DNA of 64,000 bases from Antedon mediterranea (taxonomy: Eukaryota > Echinodermata > Crinoidea > Comatulida > Antedonidae), in the NCBI RefSeq assembly GCF_964355755.1, contig NC_092679.1:1736001-1800000 (forward strand), given 5' to 3'. A program made the translations under genes and the position numbers. Under the pieces are notes generated by a model, which was not told the DNA's origin, did no database searches, and saw only the letters and a program-made list of their open reading frames with translations. Position 1 is the first letter of the stretch. Each line of letters opens with the position of its first letter. Of this stretch, positions 1-12,700 are shown one piece after another.

Positions 1-537
1 TTAGCCCCATAGGCGCCCCTGGGATAAGCCAGTGAACTCTCAGCCGTTACGCCACTGTTACCGGCCTGTTTAGTTCGGCATATATTCGATACGATTTAAC
101 TATTTTACCTATAATTATTGATAATGAAGTAAAGTATTCCAATCTATATTCCAAGCAAAAATAATATTTACTGCATATTTAAGACTAAGCTTGGATATGT
201 ACTTATGTCTACATTCACTATACTTAGTCTAGCCGCAACAATCTTAAAAATGAACACATCATATGAATGTGTTCCATAGGATCTTTGTACCATGGACCAT
301 GGTTGCACAGGAATGATAACGAAAATCGCCTATAATTTGGCACGATTACTATTATTTTAAGATATTTTACATCATAGCATGAAAAATATAAAAGATCCAA
401 AAATATATTACACACCGAATCTACAATATTATAACAAATATCTAATATAAAAAAATCTTTATATCATATTAAAACATTAAAAATATAATGCTCGTTTTTT
501 TACAATCAATTATATACAGTATTTTGAATGTTTCTCC
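1..537. other. Gene-free left edge with a repeat fragment
   Basis: Positions 1-60 (cccctgggataagccagtga ... ttacgccactg) resemble 21563-21617 (cccctctgtttagtcagtga ... tttacgccactg), so both are likely pieces of one dispersed repeat. The rest, 60-537, is AT-rich and would be the 3' untranslated and downstream sequence of the CRIM1-like gene. Nothing else was recognised. Confidence 0.5.
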
Positions 538-714
538 CTAAAGATCAAGTAACCCGTCTTGACTACCGCGCCTTGAAGCTAAGAACGTCGCCTCACTGTC
601 TCTTCTCAGACTGTAGTAACCAACTTCCCCTTCCTTCGGTAAGTCCAGAAAAGCTCCGTCACTACCCCGTCTAAGTACATCCAGTAACCCAGCTTCGCTA
701 CCTCGTCGAATATC
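538..714 (-). CDS. CRIM1-like exon 15: cytoplasmic tail with four RRxS motifs
   Basis: Open for 58 codons from an acceptor with a good pyrimidine tract (ctttcactgttattttatag) to TAG at 538-540, in the phase 0 frame left by the GC donor at 961. It holds four repeats of the type R-R-G/D-S-x-x-x-L-L/F-D: RRGSEAGLLDV, RRGSDGAFLDL, LRRDSEATFLA, RRGSQDGLLDL. RRxS fits the basophilic (PKA-type) kinase consensus. Local base composition is clearly richer in G+C than the flanks. The exon was inferred, not confirmed by transcript data. Confidence 0.62.
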   Translation of the reverse strand, partial: DIRRGSEAGLLDVLRRGSDGAFLDLPKEGEVGYYSLRRDSEATFLASRRGSQDGLLDL

Positions 715-3700
715 CTATAAAATAACAGTGAAAGGTAAAACGTAATTCGCGATTAAAAAGTCGTGAATTATTCATTAGATGTCATGAATTATTCATTAGA
801 TACCATGACTTATTCATTAGATATCACAAAATTAAACTTCAAGACAGGACCACAGATTTTCTTTTACCTGATTGTGTTCTCCTGTATAAAGACGTTGTTA
901 AAAAAATAAATTATTATTTATGAAGATTAATAATAACAACACAGCAGCTACAACACTTGCCTTAGTAATTTGATCATATGTCGATGTATTGTCGTAATTT
1001 ATTTGTGTCGTTCGTACATATACATCGTACTGACGTTTTGTTTTTGGTCGAATTACTTTTACGTATAGCACTACAATAGCTGCAATGAGGATAACCGCTA
1101 AGACAGCCATACCAACAGCGACCCCTATCTTTGATGACCCTTTTTGAATTTCTATGAAAAAAACAAACAATTTGCATATTACGTTGACTATGTTGTTGTA
1201 AATATTTGTTGTTCGTGAGACAGCAGGGAAATTAAGCATTTACAGTAAGTAAAAATGTATTTTAAGGTTCTTGTTTAGCGTTACGGCGCCCAAATCCATG
1301 ATATTTTAAGCTGCTTTTTGTTTAGTGAAATACATGTTTTTTAAAGTCTTATAAATACAATTGAGAGTCTTGCAATTAAGTACGGCTTTTACTAAAGATG
1401 TAGGCTGGCTGGTACATTCGTATCAATGTAAAGGCCTTGCTTACTTGAGTATTTTGGGGCCGAATAAGTATACGCAGACAGGGAGCTTTTCTTCAGACAA
1501 CAAGACAATGTGAAAATTAGTTGTTGGGGTAAAGCACATTATATACCTGGCATAGTTGCATTTAAATCCTTGGTCTTTTCGGCAATAATTTTCGATCGAA
1601 CTTCACGAGTTAAAGTACCGTTATCCCACAGGCCTACGAGTTGTATTCTGTAAGTCTGTGAGGGTGTTAGACTGCGTAGAACGTACGATAACGAAGACTT
1701 CTCCACCCTTTTGCTTTTTATCTTGTTTGGTTCTTCTTCTTTACCGTATGTTAGTCGCCATCCAATAAGGTCAACGTTGATAGCTTGTGGTAAGGATTCC
1801 CATTTTAATGTAATGCTGTTTGTATCTATTGATAGCGCGTTTATGTCGATGGGTTCCCCTGGATACGGATCGGCTGGTAAAGCAAACAAAAACTTCAAAT
1901 TAATTCACAAAAAAAGTTATTTTTATATTTGTGCACATCATTTTAACCACGTGACTTCAATTCCGTCCCGAAACTCCACCCATCCATGAGGATGGATGTC
2001 ATCGCAACGACGTACGCGAAGCGCGCTATTAAACGAATCACAGTCAGTTTGGATGATCTGACAGATTACGTCACGTGTACGTCATTGCTTTAGCTACAAA
2101 GCATGTTCTTTGAAGTAGGCGTATTTTGTTACTGGTTGCATTCCAGGTGTACTAGCATTTAGACTAAACAAATTGCATTCCTAAAATCGTAGGCGGACAT
2201 GATGCTGCTAATTACTATCAAATTTGTTAGACTGTTTATTTTTTTGATTATTTTATCATTTATTCGAGACGGCATGCTTTTTCATTGATGTGTCAAAAGA
2301 GATATTTTAAGATCACGTACGTTATAAACATCAATATTTATGAGTTCAAAATAAAGTTTTAATGACCCGTGGTGAAACTCTATACCGTACTTTCGTTTTT
2401 GGCCTACGTACGTTGTAAATTATCCTACTACTTTATAAGCCTCAAAAAGTACACTATAAATAGTTGTAATAAATTAAACAGTTCGTAAACTCCCGTGCTT
2501 TACCTGGAACCCAAAGTGTATCGATTTCGACTTTGTTCGTCTGTAGTTCAAGTGCGATTCCCGGTTCATGTACCTCACCTAAAATGACCACCAACTGTAC
2601 AATATAGCTCCTAGACGGCTTCAAATTCACCAAAATGTACTTGGTCAACTCGGGTCTGAACTCTATTGAACTATTCCACATTCTGACGTCATAACCTAAT
2701 TCGCGGTACTTTAGGCGGAATAACGAGATGAATTGGCGTTGCAAATCCGTCAGCATCGGCCACGTAATCACTGCTTTCGTAGCGCTTATATCGTGCGCGT
2801 CTATCTCAATAATGAAGCTGGATAGTGGTAAAGGTAGAGACGGAAGTGGCATGTGTGTTGGCGGTTTTTCTACAAAGAAACAAAAACACAAATTTAATTT
2901 TAATAAATTTTACAATTTTTCCAAACGATGATTATAATAAGGGAAATTCATGTTTTTTCGTCTTGATTTCTGTTACAAATATTTTATTTAGGTACAATTA
3001 ACCAGATATTAAATTTAAAATTCATGCCTGTACCTGAGCTTTAAGCTGTCTACACTATGAAACTTAAATGTGACAAAATTGTGATGTTCCCATATATGGA
3101 CATGATAATGTCATATCACTACCATATTTAAACTTCAATACCATATTTGGGCACATCACACTTTTTTGTCAAACTAGTTTGATTGTGTAGACAGAGATTT
3201 AGTTAATAACCTACAATCATTTGTGATATTCATAAATAAAACAGCAAAATAGCAAATTAGCATGTCACCTATGAGGTACGTGAAACAGAAGCGAAACGTA
3301 AGGATGTATACACAACGCAAGTAACAAATCACAAACACGATTCCGATCTGTCGTTTCTGATTGGTCGAATTACTTGCGTTGTGATTGCGTTGTACACAAA
3401 CCAAAATATATTACCTTCATAACAAACCCATTCTTTACAACACGTATCAGGAACACTTATTCGTACAGGATATTTGCAATCGTAACCCGGTGCTTTTTGC
3501 GTTGCATTCATGCACATATTGCGACATTTGACCTGACCACTATTGCACACGCAGCGTACGTCACATCCGTAACGCCATTCCATTCCGTCTTCATAAATTG
3601 TGCCGTTTTGCCTACAATCACCACCTGTATAGTATAGAATAATACACGGTAGTTTACTATATTATGTTTACATATTCAGTTATATAATCAATCTATAGTA

Positions 3701-6700
3701 TATGGCCAAGTAAAGAGAAAGTATCACCTACGTTTAGGAGGAAGGCACACCCACGTTGGGCAATGGTTGGGGCAGGTAAAGAGAGAGTATCACCTACGTT
3801 TAGGAAGGCACACCTACGTTGGGCAATGGTTGGGGCAGGTAAAGAGAAAGTATCACCTACGTTTAGGAAGGCACACCTACGTTGGGCAACGGTTGGGGCA
3901 GGTAAAGAGAAAGTATCACCTACGTTTAGCAAGGCACACCCACGTTGGGCAATGGTTGGGGCAGGTAAAGAGAAAGTATCAACTACGTTTAGGAAGGCGC
4001 ACACACGTTGGGCAATGGTTGGGACAAGTAAAGAGAAAGTATCACCTACGTTTAGGAAGGCACACCCACGTTGGGCAATGATTGGGGCAAGTAAAGAGAA
4101 AGTATCACCTACGTTTAGGAAGGCACACCCACGTTGAGCAATGGTTGGGGCAAGTAAAAAGAAAGTATCACCTACGTTTAGGAAGGCACACCCACGTTGA
4201 GCAATGGTTGGGGCAAGTAAAGAGAAAGTCTCACCTACGTTTAGAAAGGCACACCCACGTTGGGCAATGGTTGGGGCAAGTAAATAGAAAGTATCAACTA
4301 CGTTTAGGAAGGCACACCTACGTTGGGCAATGGTTGGGGCAAGTAAAGAGAAAGTATCACCTACGTTTAGGAAGGCACACCCACGTTGGGCAATGGTTGG
4401 GGCAAGTAAATAGAAAGTATCAACTACGTTTAGGAAGGCACACCTACGTTGGGCAATGGTTGGGGCAAGTAAAGAGAAAGTATCACCTACGTTTAGGAAG
4501 GCACACCAACGTTGGGCAATGGTTGGGGCAAGTAAAGAGAAAGTATAACCTACGTTTTGGAAGGCACACCCATGTTGGGCAACATTGGCCCGCCTCTGTT
4601 TGCTGGACAGGGTGGGGACAATCTTCGGACGGCTGTAAGTCAACCTTCTGACAGCGGGATCTACACACCGTCTGGCCAAACTTGCATTCACACGTCGACT
4701 CGCATCCAATGTCAAATGTCTTGTTATGTTCGTAGATTTTTCCTTTGTAGTGACATGGTTGAGCTGTAATAATAACATAGTAGAAATAAGAATATCACCT
4801 TGTATCATTTGTTATCTATTTTATCATTTTCCAGTACAGCATTACGTATTTATAATATTTAATTTCTGTAGCTGAATATCCGTAAACTAATACGGTTGAC
4901 GTAAACACGTACTAAAGTTTGGTTCACACTGGGACGCAACGCAGTGACGCAATTAGTGAGCCGAATGAATTTGACCAATCACGACGCGATGGATCACCCG
5001 AATTGTCGTTTGTGATTGGTCAACGTGCTTGCGTTTCACTACCGTTGTTGTGTCCCACTGGGATTGAACCAATGTCACATTTACTTACGTTGTTTTTCAT
5101 TGGTTCGGATGACAATCGTGTCGGTTGCTGGCAGCGTGTTATGCCATTGAGTCTCGACACTTTCTGGTGGTATAGTAACACGGATCCGTATGTAATACGT
5201 TGTCTGACGTCGCAGTTCGCTGATTTGTACGATTGTGTGACCGACGAGTCGGAGACCTGGAGGAGCAGCATCCTTTGAAATAAACCAATAGTTTGGTTGA
5301 TGGTTATGACATTTTTTCTGAATCAAACATGTTCCCAATATAGACAAAATCTTATTATGATAAATCTTGTTATTAACATAACTTTGTACATGCTTATAAG
5401 TAGACCTACCTGTCGGTATATTAACCAATTCTTAAAATCATCCGTTTCAGATTGGTTAGTATAATAGATGTGGTACCCATCTAAAATATCGCGAAGTTCC
5501 GAATTTGTCGGCGGAGCGAATCCTATTGTTATGGCTGACGAATTAATTGCGTAAACTGTTACGTCTTGTACGGCGTTTGGACTAGCTGAAATTTAAATAA
5601 ACATATATTCATGTGATGGCTTTTGATCGTAATGTCTCGGTACTATGGGTTGAAACAAACAGTAAAACGTACAGTAAAAACATTGTAAATAAATATTAAT
5701 ACCTCTTTTAGCAAGACTATTACAAAAGTTTACTAGTAAACTCGGAGTTTGAAAACTAAAGTGTGTAGAGTGTAAAGTGCAAATATGTTTTTGCAGTCAA
5801 ATGGTCTGAACTTCTGCTCGAGTTTGAAAGTTATTGTAGAGCTTACATGATGCATGCTGGGAAATAAAATTACAAGGATTTCCCATCAATATTTAATAAC
5901 AAACTTACGTATATCTGGATCATTACAAGCAACGACTTGACAACAATCAGTGTCTTTCACCTTAGCGATGACTGGTGCTGGACAAAGTGGTGTAGGAATC
6001 GGCTTTTCGAGTTTATCACACAAGGGCATACACGTTACTTCACCAGTGGTACAATGACAACGGCTATCGCAGCCTTCATCGATCCATTCACCGTCAGTTA
6101 GTGTTATGGTACCAGTTAAGCCTGGATAGGTACATGTTTTAGGTTCTGAAACGAGAGGTATAGATTCATTTTGTATACCTACTTTAAACAGAAACATTTC
6201 TGGTACGTATTTAATGCTGTTTATGTGCACCATACACAATGCATGGAATGTCTTACCCACATCCACGCATTCCCATTGCATACAACATTCGCCGGGAATT
6301 CTGACTTTCTTCGGGTTAGGACAATCGGCAGTCGGGTGCCTAACAGTATGTGAGCAGCGTGGGTAACATGTGATGTAGCCGCTCATACACTGACACCGCA
6401 TTGAGCAATCCACATCAAAGAACTCTTCTTCTGCGTAAGCATTTCCATTCATCTCACAATAACCAGCTAAAAAGAGAACACGAAGAATCTAGAAAATGAC
6501 CCCTAAAGACGAATGTTATCGGTGTCATGTCTATCTGTCAGTCGGTCAGTGTGTCAATCCGTCATCTAACGTAAATTGGCCGGGAAGCAAGCTTCATTGC
6601 AGATCATTGCAATGATTGGTTTACTTACGTGGTGGAGGGCATGACCAGTAAGGACAGCATTCACCTTCCGGTGGGTCATTTAGTTTCGGACTGGGGCATG

Positions 6701-9700
6701 TCTCTGGGTCTGGTAACATGGTCCCTGGATCTAGGCATCTTGGAGTGCATGTTTCTTGTCCATCATCACAATAGCAGACTTCGTCACAATCGTAGTAGTA
6801 CGTTTGACCGTGTTTATGGTGAAAACCATCTCGGTTGCAATTAACTGGGATATGAAATTGAAGGGTGTTAACATTTGTATTTATAATGATCGTTGTACTT
6901 TAAATGGTTAAGAAGTGTCTCCCATGATTTCTCATTGTAGAAACACGTGGCAATGGTATTTTGTAGTTATGTTTAATACCAGGACACAAATATGTAAATT
7001 TATAGGTCTGTTTCGACACGGCCTACTGTATTTATAGGTGCAATATATGAAATGATAATGTGTGGTATCTTACGTGGTTCCGCCTCTATGACTTCATCTC
7101 CACCACCTTCACACACAATAATAACACAGCACTCCGGGTCGTCTGGGTGAGGTGCTTCATAGCAACTCTTAGAGCTATCCAGTACCAAATCAGGGGTTGG
7201 AGGGCAGGCTCTAGGCCTACACAGCCAAGAGCCTAGCAGACAATCACAGACGGCGTCACAACTCTGCTTTATTGTTCTACCTTCATCGTAATGTTTATCG
7301 TTGTGCTCACAACCTCCCAGTGGTGCTGTAAAATTAAAGTCAAGCTATCAACACCCACTGCATCTAAAAATGGCTTACTCATAAATAAATGCTAATTAAA
7401 CATTCTACCCCGAGAAATAATAGAATGCTAGTATATTTATGCTTAATTTTCTCGTTAAATAAGATCATAGTTATCTTGACTATCGGAAAGCTTTAAATTG
7501 TTGCAAAATTTTAATTTCGTCATATTTATCTCAATAACTTGGTTCATTCGAATGTCAATTGAATAAAAGCATATAGGATAAAATAGGAACACCTATACAT
7601 TGTTGTGGCATTTTTTATTTAACTTTACCACTATTCCTTTCAAATAAAATGGCATTATAATCATTATTGTTACATGTTTCTAAGATCGTTCAAAATCTTA
7701 ATTTCATATTAATGTCAGTCGCTCAAACTAAATTGAATTTTCCAATAAATTATTTGGAATTAGGCCTACAATAACATTAGTTGTTTGGTATCCGTGGATA
7801 CGTATAATATTAACACTTTTTACGCAAATATTCGACAATGTAATTTTGTATCAAACATTCTCCGTTTAACAATACATTCAGATGCGAGTGGTAACTTACC
7901 CGGAGCGCCCGCTCTATGTGCAGCTATTTCCGTTGACGGTCCTTCCAACACTACGTCACCTTTTTCTCTACGATACGTAACTTTGAAGAAATATACCTCA
8001 TCAGTCTTCAGCCCTTTTACGGACACATAAGTACCTTTCTTAACCTAAAAAAAAAAAAATTTTAAGCAATATGAACATTTCGAAAATATTTTTCTAATTT
8101 AAAAACAAATTAGTAAGTTACTGCAAAAGATTGATTCATTCTTAGTTATCTAAATTTATACTTTCTTCGTTTTGTACCAAAAAAGTGTCGATATATATAA
8201 TATTTTCTCAGATAGGTTAAAATTATAGAGAACGTTGGTTCGGACAGGTGGTGGCCAGGTGACGAGCATACCTCAACTACTTGAACATATGCTAAGCTTA
8301 TGACCTCTCGGTAAAAATAGTTTATTTACTTTACGTAGTTACATCTCTGCTGGGTTACTGGTATAATTACGAATATGAATAACTGAGATGAGAGAAAGTA
8401 TTCGTTATGTCTATAAATAGAGCATATTTGGCAATGACAACACGCTCCTCAGCGTGGTACCCACGATCGATTGTTATGCCATCTAAGCACATATTTTATG
8501 GAAACTAACCTAAATATAGAAGTTTTTTTATTCTCATCAATAATAATTCATTGCTTATAAAGAATTATTTAATGAGAAATATGGGTTTTTTTTTATTTTT
8601 TGTCTCTGGAAGATGTATGAAGAATGAACATGTTTGGCCTTGTCAATACTTCAAGAATTGTGTATATACTTCTATTAAAGCTCTGTCAAAACTATCAAAC
8701 TAGTTTGACAAAAATGTGTGATGTGCCCAAATATGGTAGTGACATGCCCAAATATGCTAGTGATATGCCCAAATATGGTAGTGATATGACAGCATCATGT
8801 CTATATATGGGCACATGATATTTGTTGTCACGTAAAGTTTGACTGTAGACGGAGCTTCAGAATGTTTTGTATTTCAGAGACTGGAACAAAATGATTTTGA
8901 ACGTTTCGTTTCGTTTGTATCCATATGACCAATCCGCCCCTCCCCACCTAACTAAGCCCCATACCGACAAAATGCAGAAATTTATTTGTATTTTTGCGTT
9001 TGAATCTATATCTTAAAACTAATCTGAATAGAAATGTAACTGAGTTCATGGCACCATAAAGTTACATTTTAAAATGAATTTTAAACCGCAGCAGTGTCTA
9101 GGCTAACGTACATAATATAATATATTGAATTCAATTTCTGCTTGTCTAGGAGGACCAGTGGGTGTCAAGGAGAATATAAAATCAAATTATGAACGGCAGC
9201 TCAAGAATTCCGTTCGGATGCAGTCACATCAACAGGTAAGGAAGGATACATCGTCGTCTATACACTTTTTATATTTAAAAATAATTTCGAAATACTATGT
9301 ATAGGCCTTACGTTGTAAGTGTCCCGAATGTCTCGCATTTAATAATGTTTAGAAAAATCTATATCATTTCCACATCTTAATGAATTAAGATCCATAAAAC
9401 CAAACTTATGTATTTTAATTGGATAAAACTGTTATACGTACTTTTACTTGACCAATCCAATTTGACATTTCTTTTTTATATGCTTCTTTACCTTCAGTGT
9501 AGTAAACTAAATAATATGCATTAGAATTCTTTGGCTTAAAGTTATCCCATCGTAAATTAATAGAGGTCGCTGTTCCGCTAATTACCTGAAGGTTGTATTT
9601 ACCTGCAAAACAAAACAATGAATACATCTGAAATAACGACAGTAAAATGGGATAATGAACAAAAATTGAGGTTCGTTATTGTTAGGAGTGGTCGAATGAG

Positions 9701-12700
9701 ATTGAGGACAGTGTGCTGACCGTTACGTATTCTGCTGACCGTTACGTATTCTGCTGACCATTCGGATTATAATATTGATGTAACCGGGTTCTCATTTATA
9801 CACCTGGGTGGGAGAGGCAAATGTAGGTAAAATGCTTAAGGATACAAGCAATGCGGATAGGGTTCGATTCGAACCACGACATCAAGATCGGTAATCCAGC
9901 GTCAAACGCACTGCGCCACGCGGATTGAGAGATTATAATTTAAAATAAGATAATAAGCAATGTATAAATGTAAATTTACATTTCTTTTTGTGGAAAATGA
10001 AGGATGTTTTAAATTGAACATTGTTCTAAAAAACATTCTTTGCCAAAACTGTACATTTAGACTTTCGGCAATCTTAAAAGTATGTAAACAATGCTGGCAT
10101 AGTTGATATATTACCTTCTTGCATACTGTTTTGGAACCTCCGCTTAACATGACTATGTGATATGTTAACAGTGAAGGAATGTGCAGATATATATAGCAAA
10201 TTGTTATGGAATCCCAGATAATTTGCTCATTTTATACTACAGAGGTCTTTGTATGTTGGTCTAGTGAGCTTAGAGAGATCGAATATACTTATTTTGCGAT
10301 ATATTGTATTCTTGGCCTAATCGTACAAGTCCCAAGAAAAACCAGTTCAAAACAACATAAGATGTTCTACATAAGCCCACTAGCCCAATAAGAAAAAGCG
10401 TACGCCTACATGTGAACCAACGGGGCCTATTGTACACATTAAAAGAAGAAAGTATGTTTCAATATTCTAACTAAAAGTTTCGTAGAATATTTGGCACCAT
10501 TTTAGATGCAAAGCAATTGAAACAAGTCACTAGGCCTATATTGTTATAATATACTTTGCATTATAAGATGTATAATATTAATTTGTTTTTGGGCGAACAT
10601 TTCTAACATAACTATATTGGGTGGGTCGTAAAAAATGTTTCAGAGGAGCAGGGCATCCATGACAAGCTAGCCCAGCAATGTCACACCGAGACCTGTACAA
10701 AATAACTGACTCAGCGGGTTGCTAGCCATTCTATATGGGAAACGGGTAGGCTGCTATTCTTTCAATATTCCAGGACTGGCTAGGAATTTGGCTGAAGCGA
10801 GATTCCACCAGCAAATCATATCTATATCGTCTTTTGGGGGTCGTTTGTGTTTAAATATAGAAATAATTCAAAATTGACGAATTCTATTGATATTTTTCCA
10901 AGGTAACTTCAATTCCTTCGCATACTATACTACAATGCCCTCCACGTAGGTAGCATATATACACCTTATTTTTTGTATAAAAATAACTTTATAATCACGG
11001 ATATTTAACCAGACCCAACATGCGGGGACCGCGGTTCCCATTTGTATGAAGTAAAATTAATATGGGTTGTGTTTATATACCAACACATGGGTTTTGCTGA
11101 ATATTTTACTGAAAAAAACAGTTTATTACAATGATAACTTAATATACTATCGATCAAAAGAATGTAATAAATAAATAAATAAATAAACAGTAATTTTGAT
11201 AAATAGTATAGATAATCACCCACTGTTTTAAAGGACAAACTTAATTTGTAGATTATATGTGTCCTGCTTCAGAACTCATGTATTCGTTATAATTTAAGCA
11301 GATCCTCTGTAGTTGAACGTTGCTTCTGCTTCAACTGGCATACGTAGGCCTACAACATTATATTTGCGTTGAAATCGGGGTTGAAATTATTGACTCATCC
11401 CCTGATCACCTACCTCCACTTTGACGTTGTCTATAAATAGTAACACGCTGTATTGTACGCACATTCATATGGCGTGTGTATTATAGTTCATATATACAAT
11501 TTGTAGGCCCTATCAGGAAATCAAATTGAAACATATAGTTCCTTAATGTTAATAATAAGCACAATGATGAATGTTATTAATCCAGTTCTTGGCAAGTAAT
11601 CGGATGTTGATATAAAGTTACAAGAAATTCTTCAAATGAGGTCAAAAAAGTCAACACCAACTATGTAAGACATGTTTAGGCCAGGTGGTGGTTGTCGGGC
11701 AGAAGTGCACCTTACTCGAATATAACATGTTACGTCTCACGCGCGCGTTTTTTATTGTCTAAAAATTAACCCAAAAGTACGCCTTTCCTCTTTTTCTATT
11801 TTTCAGTAATATATTATTTTTAATTAAACAAACAAGGTCACGTTTTCTAGTTACGTGTCGGTAGTGTTTACAGTAGGCCTACGCATAATGAGATTTAGAA
11901 AGTACGTTTATAAATGTGTGACTCTCCCGGAGGAGGAATGGCAGTGAAGAGAGATTCGTCGGCGGCAGGGAGCGATTTTTTCCCGTACGGCAGTTTTCGA
12001 CGGCAGCGAATTGACATGTAAAGGCTCAGTGGTCGGCAGAGTCGATCAAAACATAGCATTGTAAAACAGAAAACGAATGCTATACTGTATAATATATCCA
12101 AAACTAGGAACTATAGTTATAGGTAGCAATTAAAATGCAAAGGTAGAATCTGTAAGAGTACAAGTAACAAGTAGGCTTAATAGTTTGCCAAACTAAACGT
12201 GTGAAAATGCCGACAATGTAGGTCTACAGCCATTGCCTGAGAAAATAATAACATTGAACTTTGGCAATAATAATGGGCCGATTCTTATGAAATGAAATGT
12301 TTATTTCTCAAAGATGTAAAAGAATTTCAAAGTTGCCTATGTTTACAGTATATTTATTTCGTGGAGGTATTTTATGAATGACAGTGTACTGCAAAGCCAT
12401 TTTATATTTACCCTACATTCCACAGTACAAGGTGTACCTGTATTTTGAACAATTTTGATTTGGGTTTCGAATCAATGTGTGTGTATCCCATGACCTGCTG
12501 ACCATAATATGTTTTAACAAAACCAGATCTTTAATTTCGGACACATTTTTGGATACGTGACAACCATGTCACGAATTGCACATATTGTGTCATGTTCTCC
12601 TCAATACTAAATATATCACTTTAACAAGGGCCTACATAATTATATTTCTTATTATGTAAGTATTTGTCTTGTGTTTTATTCACATAGGAGAATTGTGTAA

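Noticed and set aside
898-960. C-terminal hydrophobic extension of the TM exon ending in NNNLFF
   Set aside because: It lies downstream of a consensus GC donor, and a well-formed exon follows at 714. Kept only as a possible unspliced variant.
3693-4808. A 371-codon open frame on the minus strand (and frames of 104-189 codons on the plus strand)
   Set aside because: They run through the 63-bp array. Repeats whose length is a multiple of three keep frames open; the true VWC 5 frame is different and ends at a splice donor.
9855-9926. A complete functional tRNA
   Set aside because: Boxes A and B are present, but the acceptor arms do not pair and the anticodon arm is poor; treated as a SINE fragment.
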